From NCBI GenBank assembly GCA_017557665.1, contig JAFYYI010000088.1:37055-101054 (forward strand): DNA of 64,000 nt. The letters are read 5' to 3'. The notes under the pieces were generated by a model. The model made no database searches. It was given only the letters and a program-made list of their open reading frames with translations, and had not been told where the DNA came from. Positions 55,001 through 64,000 of this stretch are shown piece after piece. This DNA is from Muribaculaceae bacterium (GTDB taxonomy: Bacteria > Bacteroidota > Bacteroidia > Bacteroidales > Muribaculaceae). Position 1 is the stretch's first letter; each line of letters starts with the position of its first letter. The position numbers and the translations under genes are program-made.

Positions 55001-56569
55001 GGCGCGAAAACTATTGGTGGTGATGTAACTGCTGTTGGCCGAACTCATCACGGGAGTATAGGTTTCCAGGGCTGCTGCCGTGGCAGTGCCCGAGAGTGAG
55101 ACGTTCACATCCGATGCGCCGCTGCTCGATACCTTGATGGTGGCAGAGTGGGAACCGGCGGCCGTGGGATTATAGGTCACGGTGACGGTGGCGCCGCTGT
55201 TGGCTGCACTGGCGCTGATGGTGCTAGGCGAAATGCTGTATACGCCATTAGCGTCGGTCTTGGTGAGCGTCACGTTACCGGTGAGGTTTGTGCCCTTGAC
55301 AGTGAAGGTCTTGGTAGCGGTCTGGCCTGCGGTGGCACTGAACGACAGTGTGCTGGGCGTTGCAGTCAGTGTGGGTGTTGAACTGCTGGCGGGCGGCTGG
55401 ATACCGATGACCATCTGCTGATATACGTTGAAGTTATAACTGCTGTAGCCGAAGGAGTTCAGTGAGCACCAGGCATTGCCGTCACCACTCCAACCGAAGT
55501 TCACGTGATATTTGTTGGTGCTGCTGTTGTAACCGTCGACGTTGAAGGCGTGTCCGCCGGCGTTGCTGCTGACGGCGCAGAAGACGATGGGACGACCGGC
55601 GGCCATCTCTTCCTGAATCATGGCTGCCCACTGCGAGTCGCTGTAGAGCGTGGTGCCGCCGCTGTAGGCACTGGTCTTCTTCACGAAGCGCGTGGTGCTG
55701 GCATCATAGCCGAAGAAGGTGAACGCGTTGCGGATGTTGGAGACGCTGTCCACGCTCACACCACTACCGCCGGCAGCGCTTGTGCCGTAGCCCATGTGCT
55801 CGGCCTGGCCCACATAGCGCATCAGCGTGGCCACCGCATTACCCTGGGCGGTCGTGTAACTGCCAGTGTAACTGTCCAGCATGTTGGCCCAGTCAAATGT
55901 TGTCGAGGGCAGCGCTGAGTGGGTATAACTGGTTGAACCATAGCTTGAGTAGCTGATGGTGGATTTGTAACCGGGGACTGCGGGGGTCGCTGCGGTCGGG
56001 TATTTCCAATAGTAGAACACCATCGAGGCCGACGTGGCGGGGCATCCTGTCAAACATTGGTAGTTACCGAACTTGCACTGGTTGTAGTAAGGTGCCTCCT
56101 GGTCCCAGTTGCAGGTCAGCAACGGACCGTAGGTGCCGGCACGCAGTGAAGTGTTGCGGGAAGGGTTCGCCAACATGTTGGGTCTCAGCCTGGGATTCTC
56201 CTGCAGGTACATGATCTGGTCTTTATATTGCCCGAGCAGGTCCTTGAGGCCTGGGGGCATGTTGTTCACATCCCTCAAGGGGCGGTCGCCGACCATGAGG
56301 ATTTCCTCGGCGCGGTCATCACCGGCGACCACAATGAAGGTGGTAGAGGTGTTGTAGATGTAATAGACTGGTTGGTCGACTTTGACGTTGCTCAACTCTA
56401 CTTTTACCAGTACTGGGTTGATGGCTCCTGGAGACATGAATCGTCCAGCATAAAGTTGATTAGAGAGGAAGTTTTGTGCCTTTCTCAAGGCTGTGGCCTG
56501 ATCCACAGGTGCAGCCGTCGAAGACATCGCCAACATGATGGCGGTCAGGAAAAACAGTAATTTTTTCAT
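52031..56569 (-). CDS. Giant C10 family cysteine protease with repeated modules and a sorting-type tail
   Basis: This 1512-residue protein has a signal peptide (residues 1-20), a Spi-like propeptide and a C10 domain with Cys176 (TGCPATSASMVF) and His340 (GGHAFNVDGY). Residues from about 395 on form four Ig-like modules (LTVTPATLNMS... GNVTLTK...). They alternate with fibronectin-III-like (SFRANWTDQT) and choice-of-anchor jelly-roll segments. Several modules are near-identical at the DNA level. The tail (VTYVNMSGVQ... VNIVVTRYKSGMVKSSKVLY) resembles a type IX sorting domain, not a dockerin. It is predicted active and exported. Its N-terminus is closest to array gene 3. Confidence 0.92.
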   Translation of the reverse strand: MKKLLFFLTAIMLAMSSTAAPVDQATALRKAQNFLSNQLYAGRFMSPGAINPVLVKVELSNVKVDQPVYYIYNTSTTFIVVAGDDRAEEILMVGDRPLRDVNNMPPGLKDLLGQYKDQIMYLQENPRLRPNMLANPSRNTSLRAGTYGPLLTCNWDQEAPYYNQCKFGNYQCLTGCPATSASMVFYYWKYPTAATPAVPGYKSTISYSSYGSTSYTHSALPSTTFDWANMLDSYTGSYTTAQGNAVATLMRYVGQAEHMGYGTSAAGGSGVSVDSVSNIRNAFTFFGYDASTTRFVKKTSAYSGGTTLYSDSQWAAMIQEEMAAGRPIVFCAVSSNAGGHAFNVDGYNSSTNKYHVNFGWSGDGNAWCSLNSFGYSSYNFNVYQQMVIGIQPPASSSTPTLTATPSTLSFSATAGQTATKTFTVKGTNLTGNVTLTKTDANGVYSISPSTISASAANSGATVTVTYNPTAAGSHSATIKVSSSGASDVNVSLSGTATAAALETYTPVMSSANSSYITTNSFRANWTDQTPSGNVASYTLQVTEKGSTPATSQLADIDLSGVTQVTNSDGYLTDVASSIATYLGTGWTASTYVYANTGMLITGGNLVSPTYNLNGYSKVTVKVTAYSYYSSYYGNATLSVGTGSQTKTQALTDNSTEYTFTLNCSSSDKVTIGSTSNYISVSKIEIYAGDASINMFTASETGGETSRTITGITNKYYTVNNLKEGGTFVYKVKAIYTDGTSSAWSNEQEVTLTEPVSATPTLTVTPATLNMSAYTGETATATFKVTGADLTGNVTLTKSGSSVFTISPTTITAANAANGVNVTVTYKPTATGTQTGTITIASSGAESKTVSLTGTATTAPITTYTPVMQAANSSYVTSSAFRADWTDQTSSTNVASYTLQVNGQGGSTPSTGTTLLGTIDGSNYTGSYKTITLSSPWGGTNVKGGNNAVYFTKSGKITFTIPSGYSNATFSVKITTVSGSYGTGNVTVKSTKTTAVGHTFSKGETYTWIVTGSAGEVITLTTTDSSYSPDMALIQVYAGNTTLNATETGDATDRTITGITNKYYTVSNLTAGATYTYKVKAIYTDGTSSAWSNEQTVTLKDEEPAATPTLTVTPASLSMTANVDGTTTATFKVTGANLTGNVTLTKSGSDVFSISPTTITAANAANGVNVTVTYKPTAYGTQNASITVASAGAASKTVSITGNATIAKATPVLNAATNISSTGFTANWTHNVSASAVSSYTLYGTLTAQPGGDEPSGATLLGSLDGSNYTGSYASITLTSPWGGSNVKGGNGAIYTKNSSSWWSTSYGNITFTIPSGYSNATFTVLITTANSSYGTGNITVKSAKTSAVGHTFSQGETYTWTVTGSAGDKITIYSTDSSYSPDMALIQVYAGTASFNATATGDNTDFVITDIDAGSTGITLSNLVEGGTYSYYLVANYVDGTTATSNTQEVTLVSLNMGNQTAINSIDADSDEIESVTYVNMSGVQSKQPWDGVNIVVTRYKSGMVKSSKVLY
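52395..54310 (-). repeat. Near-identical intragenic module repeats in the giant C10 gene
   Basis: The segments near 52395-52770 and 53440-53800 encode nearly the same jelly-roll module. Those near 53040-53260 and 54090-54300 encode nearly the same Ig-like module. Differences are mostly synonymous or single substitutions. This indicates recent internal duplication. Confidence 0.8.
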
Positions 56570-56629
56570 AAGCGGTTAATGATGTAATTTTTGGTTAAGT
56601 TGATAAATGGTGTGTAATTGAATACGCCC

Positions 56630-56661
56630 CAAAGGTAGGGGTTTGTCATTAAACGTGCAAA
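56630..56661 (-). promoter_or_regulatory. Promoter of the giant C10 protease gene
   Basis: On the minus strand TTTG (56658-56661), 20 nt, then TACCTTTG (56630-56637), about 60 bp before the start. Confidence 0.8.
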
Positions 56662-56800
56662 TTTTTATGACACTTTTTAATATAATGAATTGGTTTTGTA
56701 AAAATATGAAATATTGATTTTTGCCATGAAAAATACCGAAAACAATCATCTTTGTAGCCCAAAAATCAACCTAAAAGCAATAAAATCAGCAGGTAGCCCT

Positions 56801-56872
56801 TAACCTTGACGGTTACCTTGATGTAGCCGTTCAGGTTAAGGGCTGGAGAAACCAGGTTGCCGCCAGGGGTGT
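56801..56872 (-). pseudogene. Fragment of a C10 jelly-roll module (gene remnant)
   Basis: The minus strand encodes GGNLVSPALNLNGYIKVTVKV, nearly identical to GGNLVSPTYNLNGYSKVTVKV in the giant protease (54703-54770). It has no start or flanking coding sequence. It is the remains of a deleted paralog or of a partial duplication. Confidence 0.8.
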
Positions 56873-56890
56873 GCTTATATGAAGCCACAA

Positions 56891-56927
56891 GCAAAAATAA
56901 AGCCATGATCACAATCATGGCTTTATT
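56891..56927 (-). terminator. Terminator after 57013-57879
   Basis: A perfect stem of 13-14 bp (ATAAAGCCATGAT / ATCATGGCTTTAT) with a 4-nt loop. A T-run follows on the minus strand. Confidence 0.9.
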
Positions 56928-57012
56928 AGTTGATATGTCTTTTCAGGCGTTTTTATGCCTATTAATGATGGCCTCTTTGGGAGAACTTTTCGTTTTGATT
57001 CTATTTCCCTCC

Positions 57013-57879
57013 TTAATAATCAGTACTCCCGATGCCTGTGTAGGGATCGTTGTATTTTAAGAGGTTCTCAATCAGTCTTCGGTTCCACTTTTCCACCTCG
57101 TTGGGCTGTTTTTTGGCTTTCAGTTTGTTCAGCATGACTTGCCAGTAGGGTTTCTCGAAGTTATAGATGATGAAACCTGTGTCAAGAACATCTGTGCTGA
57201 GCCATGGCCACCCCGGGTCTTTGGCGTAACGCAGGATGATTGATCTCTCACGTTCATAGTCGACCTCGAATTCGTCTGTAAATGGATTGATGGCGCAAAA
57301 GTGCAGGTTAAGGCCTTTGTCTGCCGGAGAGAAAAGCAGATGGAGACGTCCTATCGAGAGGCGCATCTTGTCTGTCAGGTCCCCTTTCCCGTCTTCAATG
57401 AAGAAGTAGGTGATGTCAGGGCTGTCAGGAAGGATAGGACCACTCATCGTGTCATCGGTAATGGTGATGGGACCCTCATCGGTCGGTTCAAACCGGCTTT
57501 TCAGAATACGGCGGTAAGCCTTGTTGCGGTATGCCATCAGGTCGTCGCAACTGATAAGTGAAAAGAGCATCATCTTGCCGTTGTATGCCGTCAGTGTTGT
57601 CACGTTACCCACTTTCTCGGCAACGAATCGTGCGCCGTGTCCTATCGCCTCTCCGTCTTCTGTTATCTCTTGATAAACGCCCTTCCCTTTATACTCCAGG
57701 CAGAATGTTAGAGAGTTATCAGCGTTTGTGATGACGGCAATTTCCCCTTCAAAGTACACACTCATGGCTCCCATGTCCCAGGAAACCAACTGGTTGATGT
57801 CGTCCAAGGAGGCTGGTTTCTGGGCCGTGAGCGACATCGCTACGATGGCGGTCGTCAGGAAAAACAGTAATCTCTTCAT
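57013..57879 (-). CDS. Hypothetical secreted protein
   Basis: This 288-residue protein has a signal peptide (residues 1-19, MKRLLFFLTTAIVAMSLTA). The promoter-proximal 30 bp and the signal peptide resemble those of the giant C10 protease gene, as if they shared an ancestral 5' end. The mature part is mixed alpha/beta with many aromatic residues and no recognised family. It has no dockerin or sorting tail. No function is assigned. Confidence 0.65.
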   Translation of the reverse strand: MKRLLFFLTTAIVAMSLTAQKPASLDDINQLVSWDMGAMSVYFEGEIAVITNADNSLTFCLEYKGKGVYQEITEDGEAIGHGARFVAEKVGNVTTLTAYNGKMMLFSLISCDDLMAYRNKAYRRILKSRFEPTDEGPITITDDTMSGPILPDSPDITYFFIEDGKGDLTDKMRLSIGRLHLLFSPADKGLNLHFCAINPFTDEFEVDYERERSIILRYAKDPGWPWLSTDVLDTGFIIYNFEKPYWQVMLNKLKAKKQPNEVEKWNRRLIENLLKYNDPYTGIGSTDY

Positions 57880-57950
57880 AAGTCTTTTAGTATAATAGTT
57901 TTTAAATATTGTACATGTTTCGGGTGCGTATGATTTTCAAATCGCACCAA

Positions 57951-57958
57951 CAAAGGTA
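57951..57958 (-). promoter_or_regulatory. Candidate -7 box for 57013-57879
   Basis: TACCTTTG on the minus strand, about 72 bp before the start. No good -33 element at the normal spacing. Confidence 0.45.
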
Positions 57959-58085
57959 ATAATCTGAAATGAACCATGCAAGCAAAGATGACTTTTTTAT
58001 CCAAATTGCGTTTTATGATGAGTTTTTATACTGCATCGAGAGGCTTTTCATTTAAACTCAACAGGTGGGATTATGCTATGGACTA

Positions 58086-58117
58086 TTTGCCCGTTTGGCA
58101 CAAAATGAGTATCTTTG
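58086..58117 (+). promoter_or_regulatory. Promoter of the DUF2461 gene
   Basis: TTTG at 58086-58089, 20 nt, then TATCTTTG at 58110-58117, 25 bp before the start codon. Confidence 0.78.
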
Positions 58118-58141
58118 CACTACAACAAGTAAGAGAAGACT

Positions 58142-58807
58142 ATGAAATCAGCAAGCAATATTCCTGAAGTTTTGGCGTTTCTGCGGCAGTTGGCTATAAA
58201 TAACGACCGCACGTGGTTCAAGGCACACAAGGACCGGTATGATGCCCTGCGCGCCCCTTGGGAGCACGATATGGAGCGACTCATCGGCCTCGTTGCTGAC
58301 TTTGACCCACAAGCCCGTGGACTGTCGGTGAAGGACAGCGTGTACCGCATCTACCGCGACATCCGCTTCTCCCACGACAAGCGCCCCTACAAGAATTACT
58401 TCTCGGGAGTTATCGGCCTTGGCGGGCGCCACACGGTGCAGTCCTGCTATTATGTCCACTTCGGTGTCGAGGAACTGATGCTGTGTGGTGGCATCTGGTG
58501 GCCCGAGAAACCTATACTGGACCAGCTGCGCCTGCTCATTGATGCCGAGGCCGACGAGTTCCTCTCCATCATCAACAACCCGGCCATCACTTCACGCTAC
58601 CAGTGGATGTCGCGCTCGCTCAAGACGATGCCCAAGGGCTTCCCGAAGGAGCACCCGATGGCTCAGTACCTCAAAATGAAGGAGTATTTGCTGGTCAAGA
58701 ACCTCGATGAGGATTACTTCGACTGCGAGGATTGGGTCGAGCGTGTGGCCGGCGACTTACAACCTCTCAAACCATTGCACGATTTCCTTAATTATGTGTT
58801 TGATTGA
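58142..58807 (+). CDS. DUF2461 domain-containing protein
   Basis: This 221-residue cytoplasmic protein fits the DUF2461/TIGR02453 family: LAINNDRTWFKAHKDRYDAL near the start, then YRIYRDIRFSHDKRPYKNYF, the strongest signature, and a C-terminal KMKEYLLVKNLDEDYF. Length is typical. The function is unknown. It is monocistronic by its flanks. Confidence 0.92.
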   Translation: MKSASNIPEVLAFLRQLAINNDRTWFKAHKDRYDALRAPWEHDMERLIGLVADFDPQARGLSVKDSVYRIYRDIRFSHDKRPYKNYFSGVIGLGGRHTVQSCYYVHFGVEELMLCGGIWWPEKPILDQLRLLIDAEADEFLSIINNPAITSRYQWMSRSLKTMPKGFPKEHPMAQYLKMKEYLLVKNLDEDYFDCEDWVERVAGDLQPLKPLHDFLNYVFD

Positions 58808-59004
58808 CGCCCGATGAAGTTATAAATTGTAATTTGGGAATTTGCCACAGTTTTGGCAAAAGAGTCGGCATTTTGTCACCAAATAATGATGAAATCCGAA
58901 TCTTTTGCCATCTTTTTGGCCCTTTTGAAAACTCCGATAGTATTTTTTTAGCTCTGCCGGTGTTAATTTCTCAATAAAATTACACCTATTAGAAAAAATG
59001 GTAG

Positions 59005-59012
59005 TATCTTTG
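59005..59012 (+). promoter_or_regulatory. Candidate -7 box for the pyrophosphatase gene
   Basis: TATCTTTG lies about 92 bp before the start codon. The -33 region has no clear TTTG. Confidence 0.5.
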
Positions 59013-59103
59013 CGGTCGTTTTTAAGGGGGCATCTCTCTTGAAGACCACATGAAAACCCTGAAATATTCATTAAACAAATACTATACAAGTTAAATTACA
59101 TCT

Positions 59104-61527
<2,424 letters not shown>

Positions 61528-61577
61528 TTTCAGACTTGACCCATCAAGGGCTTAATTGCGAGCCCCCGTCAATATGC

Positions 61578-61610
61578 CAGGCGGCGAGACACTATCAGTC
61601 TCGCCGCCTG
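61578..61610 (+). terminator. Hairpin after the pyrophosphatase gene
   Basis: A perfect 13-bp stem (CAGGCGGCGAGAC / GTCTCGCCGCCTG) with a 7-nt loop. The following sequence is AT-rich but lacks a T-run. Confidence 0.75.
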
Positions 61611-61681
61611 CTATATACCATAAACATGAAGGCCTTCTCTAAAAAAATCACCATTTGTTGGTAAATAATCATTCATTTTTG

Positions 61682-61712
61682 CTTGCTATGTCCCCAAAAA
61701 GGAGTATTTTTG
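61682..61712 (+). promoter_or_regulatory. Promoter of the vor operon
   Basis: A CTTG -33 element (61682-61685), 19 nt, then TATTTTTG (61705-61712), 58 bp before the first gene. Confidence 0.65.
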
Positions 61713-61770
61713 TGGGTAATTAGACAAACTTAAGATTAATAACCTTTTAAACTTTAAACTATTTCTTTTT

Positions 61771-62001
61771 ATGGCAAAATTTCATGGAGCCGTAGTAGTG
61801 AATACGGAACGATGCAAGGGATGCCGCCTGTGTGTTGTGGCTTGTCCCTGCAATGTGCTGAACCTCAAGGAGAAAGAGGTGAATGACCGCGGATATCATT
61901 TCGCTTACATGGAGCAACCGGAGGCTTGCATCGGTTGCCAGAGTTGTGCACTCGTTTGCCCCGATGCCTGCATCGAGGTGTATCGTGCGGCCGAGAATTA
62001 A
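61771..62001 (+). CDS. vorD: Ferredoxin-type delta subunit of 2-oxoacid oxidoreductase
   Basis: This 76-residue protein has two 4Fe-4S motifs: CKGCRLCVVACP and CIGCQSCALVCP. It shuttles electrons from the TPP subunit to ferredoxin. It is the first gene of the operon, 34 bp before vorB. Whether the complex uses 3-methyl-2-oxobutanoate (Vor) or 2-oxoglutarate (Kor) cannot be decided from sequence alone. Confidence 0.92.
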   Translation: MAKFHGAVVVNTERCKGCRLCVVACPCNVLNLKEKEVNDRGYHFAYMEQPEACIGCQSCALVCPDACIEVYRAAEN

Positions 62002-62035
62002 TTGTGATTAACCATTTAAATTACTGTCGAACAAT

Positions 62036-63121
62036 ATGAACGATAAAGTAACATTGATGAAGGGTAACGAAGCCCTCGCTATGGCGATGATTCGCTACGG
62101 CGCCGACGGATATTTCGGATACCCGATCACTCCGCAGAGTGAGGTGCTTGAGAAACTCGAGGAAGAAATGCCTTGGGAAACTACTGGTATGGTTGTGTTG
62201 CAGGCCGAGAGTGAGGTCGCTGCCATCAACATGGTTTATGGCGGTGCCATGACCGGTAAGGCTGTCTGCACCTCTACCTCCAGCCCTGGTTTCAGCCTTA
62301 TGCAGGAGGGTGTTTCCTATCTCGCTGCCAGCGAGGTTCCCGCATTGCTGATTAACGTTCAGCGCGGTGGCCCCGGTCTGGGAACAATCCACGCTTCACA
62401 GGCCGACTACTTCCAGGCTTGTAAGGGTGGCGGTCACGGTGACTATCACATGATCGTGCTCGCTCCCAGCAGTGTTCAGGAGATGGCCGACATGGTCGCC
62501 TTGGGCTTTGACCTGGCTTTCAAGTATCGCTGCGTGTCGATGATTCTCGCCGATGGTACCATCGGTCAGCTCATGGAGAAGGTCATCCTGCCCGAGCAGC
62601 GTCCGCGCCGCACCGACGACGAGATCCGTCAGCAGTGCCCGTGGGCTGTGAATGGCCGCAAGGGCATGCGCCCCAGCAACGTCGTTACTAGCCTTGAGCT
62701 CGATGACGACAAGATGGAGGAGAACAACTGGCGCTTCCAGGCTTGCTATCGCGAGATCGAGAAGAACGAGACTCGCTGCGAGCTCATTGACGTTGAGGAC
62801 TGCGACTACCTGATCACCGCTTTCGGCACCACTGCCCGCGTCGCCATGAAGACGATGGAACTGGCCCGCGCCGAGGGTATCAAGGTGGGTATGTTCCGTC
62901 CCATCACCCTGTGGCCCTTCCCCGAGAAGCAACTTCGCGAGGCCGCCAAGAACGTCAAGGGCATCCTCTGCGTTGAGCTCAACGCAGGCCAGATGGTCGA
63001 GGATGTGAAGCTTGCCGTTGAATGCAAGATGCCGGTTGAGCACTATGGCCGCTTCGGTGGCAACGTGCCTACCCCCGACGAGCTGTTGAACGTACTGAAA
63101 GAGAAACTCATTAACAAGTAA
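62036..63121 (+). CDS. vorB: 2-oxoacid:ferredoxin oxidoreductase alpha subunit (VorB type)
   Basis: This 361-residue subunit shows GADGYFGYPITPQSEVLE at the start, then AESEVAAINMVYGGAMTG and TSTSSPGFSLMQEGVSYL, all typical of the alpha subunit of 2-oxoacid oxidoreductases. The C-terminal half is the domain II fold ending with a GRFGGNVPTPDELL segment. It binds the 2-oxoacid and CoA side of the complex. The beta gene starts 8 bp later. Confidence 0.93.
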   Translation: MNDKVTLMKGNEALAMAMIRYGADGYFGYPITPQSEVLEKLEEEMPWETTGMVVLQAESEVAAINMVYGGAMTGKAVCTSTSSPGFSLMQEGVSYLAASEVPALLINVQRGGPGLGTIHASQADYFQACKGGGHGDYHMIVLAPSSVQEMADMVALGFDLAFKYRCVSMILADGTIGQLMEKVILPEQRPRRTDDEIRQQCPWAVNGRKGMRPSNVVTSLELDDDKMEENNWRFQACYREIEKNETRCELIDVEDCDYLITAFGTTARVAMKTMELARAEGIKVGMFRPITLWPFPEKQLREAAKNVKGILCVELNAGQMVEDVKLAVECKMPVEHYGRFGGNVPTPDELLNVLKEKLINK

Positions 63122-63129
63122 AGAACGCA

Positions 63130-63909
63130 ATGGAACTTAACGATATCATTAAACCTGAGAACAAGGTCTATTCTGAACCTAAATTACTGAACAGGGTTCA
63201 CATGCACTATTGCCCTGGTTGCAGCCATGGCGTTGTACACAAACTCGTTGCACAGGTCATCGAGGAAATGGGTGTTGCTGAGAAGACCGTAGGCGTTTCA
63301 CCCGTTGGTTGCGCCGTATTTGCTTACAACTACATCGACGTTGACTGGGAGGAGGCTCCTCACGGCCGTGCCACCGCTCTGGCTACCGCTGTTAAGCGCC
63401 TGTGGCCCGAGAACCTGGTATTCACCTATCAGGGCGATGGTGACTTCTCGGCTATCGGTACCTGCGAGTCGATTCACGCTTGCAACCGTGGTGAGAACAT
63501 CGTCATCATCTTCATCAACAACGCTATCTACGGTATGACCGGTGGTCAGATGGCTCCCACCACTCTGCTGGGCCAGAAGACTGCTACCTGCCCCTACGGC
63601 CGCCGTCCGGACCTCAATGGTTATCCCCTGGCCATCACTCCGCTGCTGGCTCAACTCGACGGCACTTGCTACGTGACCCGTCAGAGCGTTCACACGCCTG
63701 GCAACGTTCGCAAGACCAAAGCCGCTTTGAAGAAAGCCTTTGAGAACAGCATCAACTGCAAGGGCACTTCGGTTGTCGAGATCGTCAGCGCCTGCAACAC
63801 TGGTTGGAAGCTCACTCCCGAGAAGGCCAACAAGTGGATGGAAGAGAATATGTTCGCCAAGTATCCCCTCGGAGACTTGAAGGACTTGAAAGATGGTATT
63901 CAACGCTAA
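63130..63909 (+). CDS. vorA: 2-oxoacid:ferredoxin oxidoreductase beta subunit (TPP-binding, VorA type)
   Basis: This 259-residue subunit binds thiamine diphosphate: HYCPGCSHGVVHKL at the start, the GDGDFSAIGTCESIHACNRGENI cofactor loop and INNAIYGMTGGQMAPTT. It decarboxylates the 2-oxoacid and passes electrons to VorD. Length is normal. The gamma gene follows 15 bp later. Confidence 0.94.
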   Translation: MELNDIIKPENKVYSEPKLLNRVHMHYCPGCSHGVVHKLVAQVIEEMGVAEKTVGVSPVGCAVFAYNYIDVDWEEAPHGRATALATAVKRLWPENLVFTYQGDGDFSAIGTCESIHACNRGENIVIIFINNAIYGMTGGQMAPTTLLGQKTATCPYGRRPDLNGYPLAITPLLAQLDGTCYVTRQSVHTPGNVRKTKAALKKAFENSINCKGTSVVEIVSACNTGWKLTPEKANKWMEENMFAKYPLGDLKDLKDGIQR

Positions 63910-63924
63910 AATTTAGAAGACACT

Positions 63925-64000
63925 ATGATTAATGAAATAGTTATTGCCGGTTTCGGCGGACAGGGTGTATTGTCAATGGGTAAGATTCTTGCCTACTCTG
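63925..64000 (+). CDS. vorC: 2-oxoacid:ferredoxin oxidoreductase gamma subunit (3' partial)
   Basis: The window ends 25 codons into this gene. The visible start (MINEIVIAGFGGQGVLSMGK) has the GFGGQGV motif of the gamma subunit. It completes the vorDBAC operon in the usual order. Confidence 0.88.
   Translation, partial: MINEIVIAGFGGQGVLSMGKILAYS

Larger units (their letters stand above)
56570..57012. other. 443-bp intergenic region with promoter, gene fragment and terminator
   Basis: It holds the giant C10 promoter, about 130 bp of AT-rich sequence, a C10 gene fragment at 56801-56872, and the terminator for the gene at 57013. No intact gene is visible. Confidence 0.75.

Overview
This window looks like gut Bacteroidales chromosome, probably Muribaculaceae or Prevotellaceae. 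The signs are promoters of the Bacteroidetes type (TTTG, a 19-20 nt gap, then TAnnTTTG), a UpxY-type antiterminator, C10 (streptopain-like) proteases, OMP_b-brl/Porin_10-type outer-membrane proteins, VorDBAC oxidoreductase genes and BspA-like repeats. No rRNA, tRNA, CRISPR array, phage or insertion sequence was recognised.

Layout. 1-7437 holds secreted dockerin-tailed proteins (a partial one, a NAGPA-type phosphodiester glycosidase and a C10 protease), with a small secreted protein and cutC between them. 7504-13036 is housekeeping: miaA, an AI-2E-type permease, exoA, a DUF4250 protein, an RluA-type synthase and a TonB C-terminal-domain protein. 13327-20727 is a tandem array of three C10 proteases with dockerin tails, separated by related terminators; a 17-codon dockerin fossil lies between the second and third. 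20728-28613 is a surface-glycan-like cassette: three 53-bp repeats, a promoter lying inside a 14-bp inverted repeat, a UpxY-like antiterminator, a Wzx-type flippase, two SDR reductases, an acyltransferase and a MenD-like TPP enzyme. It has no glycosyltransferase or polymerase. 28884-34407 is a tiny sorting-domain-like protein, then cls, ispE, grpE, dnaJ and a second RluA-type synthase.

34519-39055 is on the minus strand: two unknown proteins, a solute-binding-like protein and an aminotransferase. A TonB-type barrel (39373-41682) and a Porin_10-type barrel (41798-43801) converge. 43904-50518 is a minus-strand RND efflux operon in the order tetR, tolC, adaptor, pump, PII-like protein. 50709-57879 holds a BspA-like dockerin protein, a 1512-residue C10 protease with a sorting-domain-like tail instead of a dockerin, and an unknown secreted protein. 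58142-64000 holds a DUF2461 protein, a divergent membrane pyrophosphatase and the start of a vor operon.

The observations I rate highest are: (1) arrays with a strict 7-bp period placed directly 3' of stop codons at six or seven unrelated genes, three of them after a stop-proximal hairpin; (2) the promoter inside an inverted repeat upstream of upxY, a candidate phase switch; (3) the flippase/SDR/MenD-like cassette without glycosyltransferases; (4) seven dockerin-tailed proteins with no cohesin in view, plus fossils that record paralog turnover.
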